From JBEKSX01 sp049516635 (GTDB lineage: Bacteria; Bacteroidota; Ignavibacteria; Tepidaquicellales; OLB5), in assembly GCA_049516635.1 (NCBI GenBank), contig JBEKSX010000043.1, forward strand, positions 1 to 24,342: 24,342 bases of DNA. The letters run 5' to 3'. A program made the translations under genes and the position numbers. How positions within the stretch are numbered: the stretch's first letter is position 1; every line of letters starts with the position of its first letter. Positions 7,741 to 14,404 of the stretch are shown here, in pieces. The notes under the pieces are model-generated. The model did no database searches. It worked only from the letters and a program-made list of their open reading frames with translations, and had not been told where the DNA came from.

Positions 7741-7837
7741 CATTACTTAAGTAATGACAAGTCAAAAAACTTAACAGAATCGCCACTTTTTTATACATTA
7801 AGTAATGATGACTTAGTAATGACCCCTATCCCGCTAA
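7741..7837 (+). repeat. Palindrome-headed repeat element, copy 1
   Basis: It opens with the 16-nt perfect palindrome CATTACTTAAGTAATG (7741-7756), then GTCAAAAAAC, TTAACA and GAATCGCCAC, and ends with another TTAAGTAATG. The same blocks recur in the same order in copy 2 at 7960-8050 (ACTTAAGT centre, GCCAAAAAAC, GTTAA, GAATCGTCAC). The two are diverged copies of one element. Confidence 0.55.
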
Positions 7838-7931
7838 AGCGGGACTCCCCCTTGTCAAGGGGGAGACAAGAAATTACAAAGATCACGCGCGTCCCCTCCT
7901 TTTCAAGGAGGGGTGGATCCGCTTCAAGCGG
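7829..7931. repeat. Cluster of four GC-rich hairpins
   Basis: Four perfect or near-perfect stems follow each other: TCCCGCT/AGCGGGA (7829-7844), CTCCCCCTTG/CAAGGGGGAG (7845-7865), CCCCTCCTT/AAGGAGGGG (7893-7913) and CCGCTT/AAGCGG (7919-7931). The second and third have the C-tract, short T-rich loop, G-tract build of the in-gene insertions at 10276, 12196 and 16698. The third is followed by GTGGAT, as if by a degenerate second G-tract. Confidence 0.75.
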
Positions 7932-7959
7932 GGGGGTGGTCTGTGTGTGAGTACCCCCC

Positions 7960-8050
7960 GGGTAACTTAAGTTACCCCTTAAGCCAAAAAACGTTAATTA
8001 TTATCTAGAATCGTCACATTTTGAAGATTTTAAGTTAGGGTAACTTAGAC
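7960..8050 (+). repeat. Palindrome-headed repeat element, copy 2
   Basis: It opens with the 18-nt perfect palindrome GGGTAACTTAAGTTACCC (7960-7977). GCCAAAAAAC, GTTAATTATT and GAATCGTCAC follow, and it ends in a partial repeat of the head (TTAGGGTAACTTAG). The blocks align with copy 1 at 7741-7837. Head and tail repeat give each copy an element-like boundary. Confidence 0.55.
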
Positions 8051-8057
8051 CGAACCC

Positions 8058-8125
8058 CACCCCCGACAGGCCTGCTTGAGGCGGGCAGGCAGTCGGGGTG
8101 CTCCCCTTTCCCGCTCAAAGGCGGG
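8058..8125. repeat. Nested GC-rich palindromes
   Basis: The outer arms CCCCGAC and GTCGGGG (8061-8067, 8092-8098) enclose GCCTGC/GCAGGC (8070-8075, 8085-8090). A further CCCGC/GCGGG stem lies at 8110-8125. The trailing GAGACAAG (8140-8147) also follows the hairpin at 7845-7865, which suggests two copies of one composite element. Confidence 0.6.
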
Positions 8126-8270
8126 CAGGCTGTAAAGGTGAGACAAGCAACCATACCTGAAATATGACAAAGAACTTAAATATTACTATCTGCAAATATA
8201 ATATATCAAACTGCAGAAATCAAGTCAAATATTATGGGATAACTGAGGATAGCAGTGGAGGAACAAAATG

Positions 8271-8354
8271 TCTGAACCACTGATTCTCAAGATGTTAACG
8301 ATTACACGGATTAATCAGCGGAATTATTCTTATTATTTGAATCTGTGGTTCAGA
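8271..8354. mobile_element. MITE-like 84-bp inverted-repeat element
   Basis: Terminal 15-nt arms, TCTGAACCACTGATT (8271-8285) and AATCTGTGGTTCAGA (8340-8354), are complementary with one mismatch around a 54-nt centre that contains GATTACACGGATTAATC. The layout and the phrase ATTACACGGATT recall small palindromic elements seen many times in environmental Bacteroidota genomes. No coding capacity. It lies just beyond the stop of the Ycf48-like gene and could also act as its terminator. Confidence 0.55.
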
Positions 8355-8367
8355 AATTAAGGAAGGT

Positions 8368-9954
8368 TTATTTGATCAACATCATCCTTTTAGATTCGTT
8401 AAAAGAATCAGTTGTTAATTTATAAAAATACATCCCGCTCGGAAAATTTGTGGCGTCCCACTCAACTTCATATGTACCGGGTTGTAATTGCTGGTTTAAA
8501 AGAACAGCAACTTCATGACCCAAAACATTATATATTATCAATTTCACATTATTGATAATTGGCAATTGAAAATTGATAATCGTCTTCGGGTTGAACGGGT
8601 TTGGGTAGTTTTGAGAAAGGGAAAAAGAATTCGGAATCTTAGTAGACAGAATATTAATACCGGTCATTAATGTTGTGAAATGATATACACTCGACCATGG
8701 ACCCTGACCATAGATTGATGATATTGCCATAGTTTTCCAATAATAGGTGGTCGAATTTTGAAGCCTGCCCGGGGGAACTTGATAAGAGTTTGTTGTTACC
8801 GTAACAGAATCACGGATTTGATTAAAAAGCGAATCGGAGGCTATAAAAACTCTGTACGAATAGGTTACTACGTTATCAAAAATTTGCATCCATTGTAGAA
8901 TTGGAGTAAGACTAACACCTGAAGCACCATTTATAGGAACAGTCAAAACAGGTGGTGGTGGAATAGTTATAATTCCCCCTGTCGTCGTTCTCAATATCAA
9001 TCCATAATTGCCCACGGCCCATCCTGTCATGCTATTTATCATTTTTATGTCATTAACCTGTGCGGTATCGCCTACATATTGATTGGTCCAGCTGGTTCCG
9101 AAGTCGGTAGTATAAATTATCGTTCCTGTTCCGGCACCGTAACCTGTGTTATTATTTAAAAAACTAAAGTTGTTTACGCTGGTACCAACGCTCATTTGTA
9201 CCCAGTGCCTCGCTGTATCCAAAGTTCTATATATGTTCAAAGGGTTAAAATCTCCTCCAAAAAGAAATCCTTCAGAACCATCAATCAGGTAAACTTTCCT
9301 GAATAAACTGCACCCTCCAAAATTATAGCAGGAAGCCACAGCACATGTATCATTAGGTTCAGTATGATTTATACAATACCAGCTAAGACCGCTGTTAGTA
9401 CTGCGGAATGCATAATGATATGTGATAAAACCATGTAAGAGATCATACCACGCGCCGGTACAAATTCCAAAATTCAAGCTGCCAAAATAGACAGAGAATA
9501 CGGGTCTTCCATTTGGAGCCCCGGAACAATTCCAGTTATTTCCGCCATCAATCGTGCGGCAGATCTGTGTGCTATTACATATCCAGCCTGTATCAGTATT
9601 CATGAAATAAAAATCTAAGGGTCCGTATTGATATACAAGGGACCAGTTAGAACCCCCATTGGTAGTTTTATACAGGTTCATTGCTGAGACATCGCTTGTA
9701 TAACCGGTATTAGAATTCATAAACTGAATTTTTTGTCCCGCTCCTGATGGTAAGAAAACCCAGTTAACTCCGCTATTGGTTGTTTTGTATAGACTTCCGC
9801 TAATTCCTATAAAACCTGTGTTTTGATCTAAAAAACTTAGAGATGTTATGTTACCATAATTTGGAGGATTTATTTTCAACCAGCCGGTCTGAGAAAAGAC
9901 ATATTGATTGAATGAAATAATCAATATTAATAATTTTATAAAAATTGGTTTCAA
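8368..9954 (-). CDS. T9SS-secreted Ycf48-like beta-propeller protein
   Basis: 528 residues. Signal peptide 1-21 (ends YVFSQ). A propeller (about 22-330) has Asp-box-like repeats such as YKTTNSGVNW, YKTTNGGSNW, CRTIDGGNNW, FRSTNSGLSW and IYTTDFGTSW, typical of Ycf48/sialidase-like folds in secreted FCB proteins. A fibronectin-type module (about 333-430) follows, starting after a PPPP linker with SYRVFIASDS and TTYYWKTMAIS. Last comes a T9SS type A sorting domain (about 440-528) with SLSQNYPNPFNPKT and PGTYEVEWDATNFPSGMYFY. It would be exported by Sec, then through the outer membrane by T9SS with removal of the C-terminus, and end up cell-surface or secreted. The start is TTG with a strong AAAGGAG seven nt before it. 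Function beyond surface or structural use is unknown. Confidence 0.85.
   Translation of the reverse strand: MKPIFIKLLILIISFNQYVFSQTGWLKINPPNYGNITSLSFLDQNTGFIGISGSLYKTTNSGVNWVFLPSGAGQKIQFMNSNTGYTSDVSAMNLYKTTNGGSNWSLVYQYGPLDFYFMNTDTGWICNSTQICRTIDGGNNWNCSGAPNGRPVFSVYFGSLNFGICTGAWYDLLHGFITYHYAFRSTNSGLSWYCINHTEPNDTCAVASCYNFGGCSLFRKVYLIDGSEGFLFGGDFNPLNIYRTLDTARHWVQMSVGTSVNNFSFLNNNTGYGAGTGTIIYTTDFGTSWTNQYVGDTAQVNDIKMINSMTGWAVGNYGLILRTTTGGIITIPPPPVLTVPINGASGVSLTPILQWMQIFDNVVTYSYRVFIASDSLFNQIRDSVTVTTNSYQVPPGRLQNSTTYYWKTMAISSIYGQGPWSSVYHFTTLMTGINILSTKIPNSFSLSQNYPNPFNPKTIINFQLPIINNVKLIIYNVLGHEVAVLLNQQLQPGTYEVEWDATNFPSGMYFYKLTTDSFNESKRMMLIK
8383..8484 (-). repeat. Sorting-domain cassette, copy A
   Basis: 102 nt of T9SS sorting-domain DNA that match 10082-10183 with five substitutions and no gaps, counted by eye. 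The two host genes have unrelated N-terminal folds, so this is a nucleotide-level repeat and not plain gene duplication. Confidence 0.8.
8534..8580. repeat. AT-rich inverted repeat in the sorting-domain loop
   Basis: ATTATCAATTT (8534-8544) and AAATTGATAAT (8570-8580) are perfectly complementary. A direct copy of ATTGATAAT is inside (8550-8558). It spans the codons of INFQLPIINNVKLI, the loop in which sister genes carry GC-rich palindromic insertions. Confidence 0.55.
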
Positions 9955-10010
9955 TATAATCTCCTTTTTAAACTTATGTAGAAATTTTAAATGTTTAGAT
10001 TTTATTTTTT

Positions 10011-10064
10011 AAAAGAACCAACTTTTGTGTCCGCAAGAGTAAAATCTTTACTTTGGTTCATTTT
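10011..10064 (-). terminator. Weak terminator after the Kelch gene
   Basis: AAAAGAACCAA and TTGGTTCATTTT are inverted with one bulge around a 31-nt loop, directly after the stop at 10067. On the minus strand the right arm ends in TTCTTTT. The long loop makes this a low-certainty terminator. Confidence 0.35.
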
Positions 10065-10066
10065 AT

Positions 10067-11977
10067 TTACTTTATTAGCACCATCCTTTTAGATTCGTTA
10101 AAAGAATCAGTTGTTAATTTATAAAAATACACCCCGCTCGGATAATTCGTAGCATCCCACTCAACTTCATATGTACCGGGTTGAAGCCCCTCCTGTCCTC
10201 CCCAAAGGGGAGGAATAAGAGATGCAACTTCACGGCCGAGGAGGTCAAAGATCTTTAAGGTCACGAACCCCCCAACCCCCCTTTCGTAAAGGGGGGACAA
10301 TGGGATTTGAAACTTAATCTTTGTTGACGGGTTGAAGGGATTGGGGGAGTTCTGGTCTAAAGAAAAAACCAGTGGTGTTTTCTGCTCGTTTTTAATTATT
10401 CCAACATAACAGGGTTGTACGCAGATGCTGTCAAGATATATATCATTTCCGCCTAAAGGTTTTGCAAAGAAATTAATTTTGTTTGTACCAACCGGTAAGT
10501 ATAATCTTTTCATTGACCATTGAGATGCAGATGGTATAAACTCAGAATCAATTGAAGGTGCTGTTTGCAGGTCCGACGGTCCCAATCTTGCAAGCAAATT
10601 CCATGATGCACCGTTGTTAGAGGATCTCATTATTATCAACGAATCCTGAATATATGGCGGTGTTGCAGGATAAGGCGCATAGGCATAATCGAATTCAAGA
10701 GAATCGCATGAGCTAATTGCGGTGAAACGGGGTGTTATCATATTTTCACTCATTGCAGTAATATGCCCGCGGTAATATGCTGCGCCGACACCAAGTCCGA
10801 ATCCGCTGACGTTCGCATTCCTTAACCAGTGAGTTGCACCCGGTGATAGGGTCCACCAGGTTGGAGGAAAACTTGCTGAGCTGAACCCCTCACACCAGGG
10901 TAATGCGAAAGTGGGAGGTACAATGCCTGTATCTGTATATATCTGTGTATAAGGAACAACATTCGGCGGATAAATAGAAGTAAAATTGCTGCCGCCTGCA
11001 CAAATAAATTTCATTATTGACGATGAAAAATATATTGAGCCGGATTGTGTTTCCCCGACATTGTATGGTAAATATGGTTGCCATGTCCATGAATTATTAC
11101 CGGGACTATAAATCGAACATTGATTGCTATCTTCAACTATAACACCTTTCGGTGCCCATGGTTCTGCAGTACCGATACGCCATCTCAAATCAATAGACCA
11201 GATGTTTCCCTGCGTCCATGTTATCTGACTCCTGTTTGATTGGCTGATCAAACCCCTGTACAATGAATTAGAATTTCCTGAATAGTATGATGTACTTCCT
11301 CCAACATATACCAACGTATCCCCTATGGCGGTAAAACCTCCTAGGCACCTGGCTGCAGGAAGAGGAGTCGCTGTCCTCCATGTGTTTGAATATATATTGT
11401 ATAGATACACGTTCTGCATAGCAATTGTACTATCTTGATAGAATCCACCGGCTGAGTATATCAAGCTGTCCTGATAACCAACACATCTGTTGCCGGCAAT
11501 ACCTGAGGTATTTGGTTCTGTTATATCTGTTATTTGCATCCATGTGTTGGCATTTATGTCATATCGGTAACAGTGTTTATCAGAACTGTGTTGTGATGAT
11601 GTCTTCAGACCGCCTACTGTATATATAAAATTACCGAGCCTGGCACCTCCAAAGTATGCCCGGGGTGATATGTGATTTGCACAGGTGTCCCACGAATTTG
11701 TATTTAAGTTATATCTTTGATTTTTTCCTGTGAATGTCCCTGTACCTGTTAGGTCTCCGCCTATTACATACAGCCAGCCGGTATCGTTTCTAATGTATGA
11801 AACACCTGCACCGCCCATAACCGGAAAACTTATATTTGCTCCCAGATTCCATGTACCCAGTAGTTGATAATCAGGTGAACAGGGAGGATTACCCGTAATG
11901 CTTAAAAGAAAAGAGTAGGATAAGGCGGTAATACATATTAACAACAATACCGATTTAATGAGTGCCCCTTTACTCAT
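10067..11977 (-). CDS. T9SS-secreted Kelch/jelly-roll protein with palindrome-encoded inserts
   Basis: 636 residues. N-terminal signal/TM 8-26. A Kelch propeller (about 40-350) has repeats such as LYVIGGDLTGTG, FIYTVGG, NTNSWDTC, NANTWMQI, SNTWRTATPLPAARCLGG and LVYVGG. A jelly-roll of the cleaved-adhesin/choice-of-anchor type (about 365-530) has WCEGFSSASFPPTWW, SSNNGASWNLLARLG and DIYLDSICVQPC. A T9SS sorting domain (about 540-636) has SLDQNSPNPFNPSTKIKFQIP and PGTYEVEWDATNYPSGVYFY. The sorting domain has two peptides absent from its sisters: SPLYERGVGG after FQIP and PPLWGGQEG after VASLI, each encoded by a GC-rich palindrome. Both keep the frame and the domain still ends in the conserved KRMVLIK, so the gene looks intact. 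Probably a surface or secreted protein; partner unknown. Confidence 0.85.
   Translation of the reverse strand: MSKGALIKSVLLLICITALSYSFLLSITGNPPCSPDYQLLGTWNLGANISFPVMGGAGVSYIRNDTGWLYVIGGDLTGTGTFTGKNQRYNLNTNSWDTCANHISPRAYFGGARLGNFIYTVGGLKTSSQHSSDKHCYRYDINANTWMQITDITEPNTSGIAGNRCVGYQDSLIYSAGGFYQDSTIAMQNVYLYNIYSNTWRTATPLPAARCLGGFTAIGDTLVYVGGSTSYYSGNSNSLYRGLISQSNRSQITWTQGNIWSIDLRWRIGTAEPWAPKGVIVEDSNQCSIYSPGNNSWTWQPYLPYNVGETQSGSIYFSSSIMKFICAGGSNFTSIYPPNVVPYTQIYTDTGIVPPTFALPWCEGFSSASFPPTWWTLSPGATHWLRNANVSGFGLGVGAAYYRGHITAMSENMITPRFTAISSCDSLEFDYAYAPYPATPPYIQDSLIIMRSSNNGASWNLLARLGPSDLQTAPSIDSEFIPSASQWSMKRLYLPVGTNKINFFAKPLGGNDIYLDSICVQPCYVGIIKNEQKTPLVFSLDQNSPNPFNPSTKIKFQIPLSPLYERGVGGFVTLKIFDLLGREVASLIPPLWGGQEGLQPGTYEVEWDATNYPSGVYFYKLTTDSFNESKRMVLIK
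10082..10183 (-). repeat. Sorting-domain cassette, copy B
   Basis: Partner of 8383-8484: five differences over 102 nt without gaps. Identity breaks off at 10184, where the palindromic insert of this gene begins. A less similar version of the same stretch is in the 12006-14165 gene (about 12056-12122). Confidence 0.8.
10191..10214. repeat. In-frame palindromic insertion 2 in Kelch gene
   Basis: TCCTCCCC and GGGGAGGA flank AAA (10196-10214, perfect 8-bp stem), with another C-rich tract (CCCCTCC) next to it from 10187. On the coding strand it gives PPLWGGQEG, which replaces the NEQ seen in sister domains between ASLI and LQPGTYE. The build (C-tract, TTT, G-tract, AC, second G-tract) equals that of the other inserts. 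Confidence 0.75.
10266..10299. repeat. In-frame palindromic insertion 1 in Kelch gene
   Basis: CCCCCCTTT and AAAGGGGGG pair perfectly around a 3-nt loop (10276-10296). On the coding strand TTGGGGGG follows as a second G-tract. It encodes SPLYERGVGG between FQIP and FVTLKIFDLLG, where sisters have a four-residue turn (IINN or KAGI). Confidence 0.85.
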
Positions 11978-12005
11978 AATCTTTGCGGTTAAGTTAAAAA
12001 ATTGT

Positions 12006-14165
12006 TTATTTTATTAGCACCATTCTTTTTGTTTCGTAAAAAGCACTAGTTATCAATTTATAAAAATACACCCCGCTCGGATAGTTAGTACCATCCCACT
12101 CAACTTCATATGTACCGGGTTGTAATTGTTCATTTATGAGAGATGCAATTTCACGGCCGAGGAGATCGTAAACCTTGAGGGAAACTGACAAACTCATCCC
12201 CCTAGCCCCATTCGAAGGGGGAATTGAAAATTTTATTTTTGTTTTCGGGTTGAAGGGGTTGGGATAGTTTTGGGAGAGGGTGAATAATTTAGGTACTTCA
12301 TTGGATGATATTATGCCCGTTGTTGACTCCACGCTTCTGAATAATCCGCCGAATGTTCCTGCGAAAACGTAGCCGGACGAACTTACGCCAAGAGACTGTA
12401 TAAAATGATCAAATAACCCTGTGTTTATCTGTTCCCAGTTATCACCGTTATTAGTGCTTCGCCAGCAGCCAAGGTCTGTAAATTGTCCGCCAAGGACCCC
12501 TGCAAATACCTGCCCCGTACTATTAACAGAAACAGACCATGTTTGAAGTAAACCTGCACCAAGTACCTGCACCCAGCTATCTCCGTTGTCTTTTGAGCGG
12601 AAAACCCCGGAACCATAAGTTCCTGCAAAAATATGTCCGCTTGAATTTACCGCGAGACTCATTATCAGATTTGTTGTGAGCCCGTTGTTTATTGCCGTCC
12701 AGTTATTGCCGTTATCCGTTGAGCGGAACATTCCTCCGCCATACGTGCCTGCGAATAATTGATCGTTCTGGTTAATTGCCAATGCATAGACCTGGGGGTT
12801 GGTCAAACCGTTATTTGCCCTGAACCAGTTATCACCGTTATTAGTTGATTTGTAAACGTTATCATTTGTCCCGGCAAAAATATGACCGGCTGAATTGAAT
12901 ACAAAATCAAGAACATTATTATAGTTATATGTGAATCCTGACATAGCAACTGTCCAATTCAGACCATTGTTGGTTGAACGGAAAACTCCGCTAAGCGGTG
13001 TACCTGTCAATGGAAAAGAACCTGCAAAAAAAGTACCGTTCGGATGAACCCGTACCACATTAAGCAAAGTATTAGTGATGCCCGCATCGGACTGGATCCA
13101 TGAAGTACCATTATCCGATGAAACAAAGACCCCGCCCGTAATACCCGTAACAATATTACCCGATGGTGTAAACGTAACCGATTTAACCGCACAGGCATTC
13201 AGACCTGAGTTCGATCTTACCCAATTCTGACCATCGTTTGTGGACATAAGAATTCCTATACCACCGGTACCAGCAAAGAGATTGTTTGAGTTGTAGAAAA
13301 TAACGTTCACTCCAACATAAGGATTTGTGAAACCGGAGTTCATCTGCACCCAGTTATCCCCGTTATTGGATGACCTGAATGTACCGGTTGCGGTTGCAGT
13401 ATAAATATAAGCAGCATTTCCGCCAAAGCCATTTATACGGTTATCTGTTATTCCGCTGTTCGCTAGGGTCCAGTTATTTCCGTTATCAGTTGAGCGGTAT
13501 ACACCCACACTTGAAATTCCGCATAAGAGCGTGTTATTTGGAAGTGCATTTAGTGCAGATGTATATCCAAGGTTAAGACCGTTATTGATAACAGTCCAGT
13601 TTGCACCGTTATCCGTCGAGCGGAAGACACTGCTTGAGGTTCTAACGTACATATTGCTGTTGGGAGCTACCGTAAGAGAATAAAGTGTGTTACTCCCAGG
13701 TAAACCGTTTCCGGATATTGCCCACGATATTCCATTATCTGTTGAAACCTGCACTGTATTCTGGGCTGATACAAATATCCTGTTTGCTGCATCTATAACT
13801 AGCGAGTAAACAGGAATATTCTGGAAAGCAATAGTCAGCCAGCTTGTACCGTTGTCTGTTGAACGGTAAAGAGCGCGGTCTGTTGAGGCAAATATATAAT
13901 TGCCAGAAGTGACAGCAAGGTTGTTTATCCTGCCTTCAACTATACCTTGGATGGATTGCACCCAGGTGCTTCCGTTATTTGTAGAATAATACACACCGCT
14001 TCCGTAGGAACCCACATATATTTTGCCGGTTCCGTCAATAGCATAACACGTTATGGTTCCTCCTTCGGGTCCGCTGAGCTGCTCCCAGAAATCCTGTGCA
14101 TAAATAAAATTAAAACTTAATAAAGCAAAGAGTAAAATAATTGAAAAGTGTATTTTAGTTTTCAT
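12006..14165 (-). CDS. T9SS-secreted 13-Asp-box beta-propeller protein
   Basis: 719 residues. Signal peptide 1-24 (ends FIYAQ). Thirteen Asp-box repeats follow at roughly 40-50-residue spacing, among them YYSTNNGSTW, YRSTDNGTSW, FRSTDNGANW, FRSSNNGDNW, LMSTNDGQNW, YKSTNNGDNW, FRSKDNGDSW and WRSTNNGDNW, plus a degenerate last one (FRSVEST). This is enough for about two seven-bladed sialidase-like propellers. No catalytic sialidase residues were identified, so a binding or structural role is more likely than an enzyme. The T9SS sorting domain is about 630-719, with TLSQNYPNPFNPKTKIKFSIP and PGTYEVEWDGTNYPSGVYFY. A palindrome-derived peptide (PSNGARGMSLS) sits after FSIP. Repeats are alike in DNA too, so blade gain or loss by recombination is possible. 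Its ATG overlaps the end of a mini-ORF (14155-14316). Confidence 0.87.
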   Translation of the reverse strand: MKTKIHFSIILLFALLSFNFIYAQDFWEQLSGPEGGTITCYAIDGTGKIYVGSYGSGVYYSTNNGSTWVQSIQGIVEGRINNLAVTSGNYIFASTDRALYRSTDNGTSWLTIAFQNIPVYSLVIDAANRIFVSAQNTVQVSTDNGISWAISGNGLPGSNTLYSLTVAPNSNMYVRTSSSVFRSTDNGANWTVINNGLNLGYTSALNALPNNTLLCGISSVGVYRSTDNGNNWTLANSGITDNRINGFGGNAAYIYTATATGTFRSSNNGDNWVQMNSGFTNPYVGVNVIFYNSNNLFAGTGGIGILMSTNDGQNWVRSNSGLNACAVKSVTFTPSGNIVTGITGGVFVSSDNGTSWIQSDAGITNTLLNVVRVHPNGTFFAGSFPLTGTPLSGVFRSTNNGLNWTVAMSGFTYNYNNVLDFVFNSAGHIFAGTNDNVYKSTNNGDNWFRANNGLTNPQVYALAINQNDQLFAGTYGGGMFRSTDNGNNWTAINNGLTTNLIMSLAVNSSGHIFAGTYGSGVFRSKDNGDSWVQVLGAGLLQTWSVSVNSTGQVFAGVLGGQFTDLGCWRSTNNGDNWEQINTGLFDHFIQSLGVSSSGYVFAGTFGGLFRSVESTTGIISSNEVPKLFTLSQNYPNPFNPKTKIKFSIPPSNGARGMSLSVSLKVYDLLGREIASLINEQLQPGTYEVEWDGTNYPSGVYFYKLITSAFYETKRMVLIK
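12194..12224. repeat. In-frame palindromic insertion in Asp-box gene
   Basis: On the coding strand TTCCCCCTTCGAATGGGG is followed by CTAGGGGGAT: C-tract, TTCGAA centre, G-tract, 3-nt spacer, second G-tract. The stem has one mismatch (plus strand CCCCA/GGGGG around TTCGAA). It encodes PSNGARGMS between FSIP and VSLKVYDLLG. The codon phase relative to the tract differs from the Kelch gene copy, so the peptides differ while the DNA element is the same type. Confidence 0.75.
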
Positions 14166-14316
14166 AATAGTTAGGATGTAATTTTTTTGAATTTTGATTT
14201 TTTTTATTTGAATCGCTTAAACCCGGGTAGATCGACAGCAGTGGTGCTTGAGAAAATGAGGTGATGTTACAGAATAATACTGCAAGAAACGATAAACCGC
14301 AAAGAAGTTCTTTCAT
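14155..14316 (-). CDS. 53-residue signal-peptide mini-ORF, likely truncated cargo gene
   Basis: ATG at 14316 preceded by AAAGGAG eight nt upstream, the best SD of this region. It reads MKELLCGLSFLAVLFCNITS, then FSQAPLLSIYPGLSDSNKK, then a Lys/Asn-rich tail, and stops at 14155. Its end overlaps the start of the next gene by 11 nt in another frame. Residues 1-23 form a good Sec signal (cleavage after FSQ); there is no lipobox. The part after about residue 37 has poly-A-rich, non-coding-like DNA. The likeliest reading is the 5' stub of a secreted protein whose body was lost. The alternatives are a real small secreted peptide or a translationally coupled leader for the Asp-box gene. Confidence 0.4.
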   Translation of the reverse strand: MKELLCGLSFLAVLFCNITSFSQAPLLSIYPGLSDSNKKNQNSKKLHPNYYEN

Positions 14317-14362
14317 ATTAATACTCCTTTTACGTGTTTAGAAAATCGAAATAATGAGATAG

Positions 14363-14397
14363 GAAACAAGGGAAGTTTGTTAGACTTCCCTTGTTTC
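14363..14397 (-). terminator. Intrinsic terminator after the 649-residue cargo gene
   Basis: A perfect 14-bp stem (GAAACAAGGGAAGT and its complement) with a 7-nt loop lies 8 nt beyond the stop at 14405. After it the minus strand is T-rich (CTATCTCATTATTTCG). Stem quality and position fit a terminator and separate this gene from the mini-ORF and Asp-box gene. Confidence 0.72.
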
Positions 14398-14404
14398 TAA
14401 TAGT

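Larger units (their letters stand above)
7318..8367. other. Gene-free kilobase rich in palindromic repeats
   Basis: No convincing coding frame is seen on either strand. The first ~370 nt (7318-7690) are AT-rich and would hold the promoter of the GNAT-ilvE pair, but no clear promoter was found. From 7690 to 8130 nearly every stretch is part of a palindrome. From 8271 to 8354 there is a MITE-like inverted repeat. The individual elements are listed separately. Confidence 0.8.

Noticed and set aside
7693..8147. CRISPR array
   Set aside because: The palindromes differ in sequence and spacing; there is no constant repeat with unique spacers and no cas gene.
12330..14100. Sialidase enzyme
   Set aside because: Asp-boxes are present, but no RIP motif or catalytic Arg triad/Tyr/Glu set was recognised; a non-enzymatic propeller is more likely.
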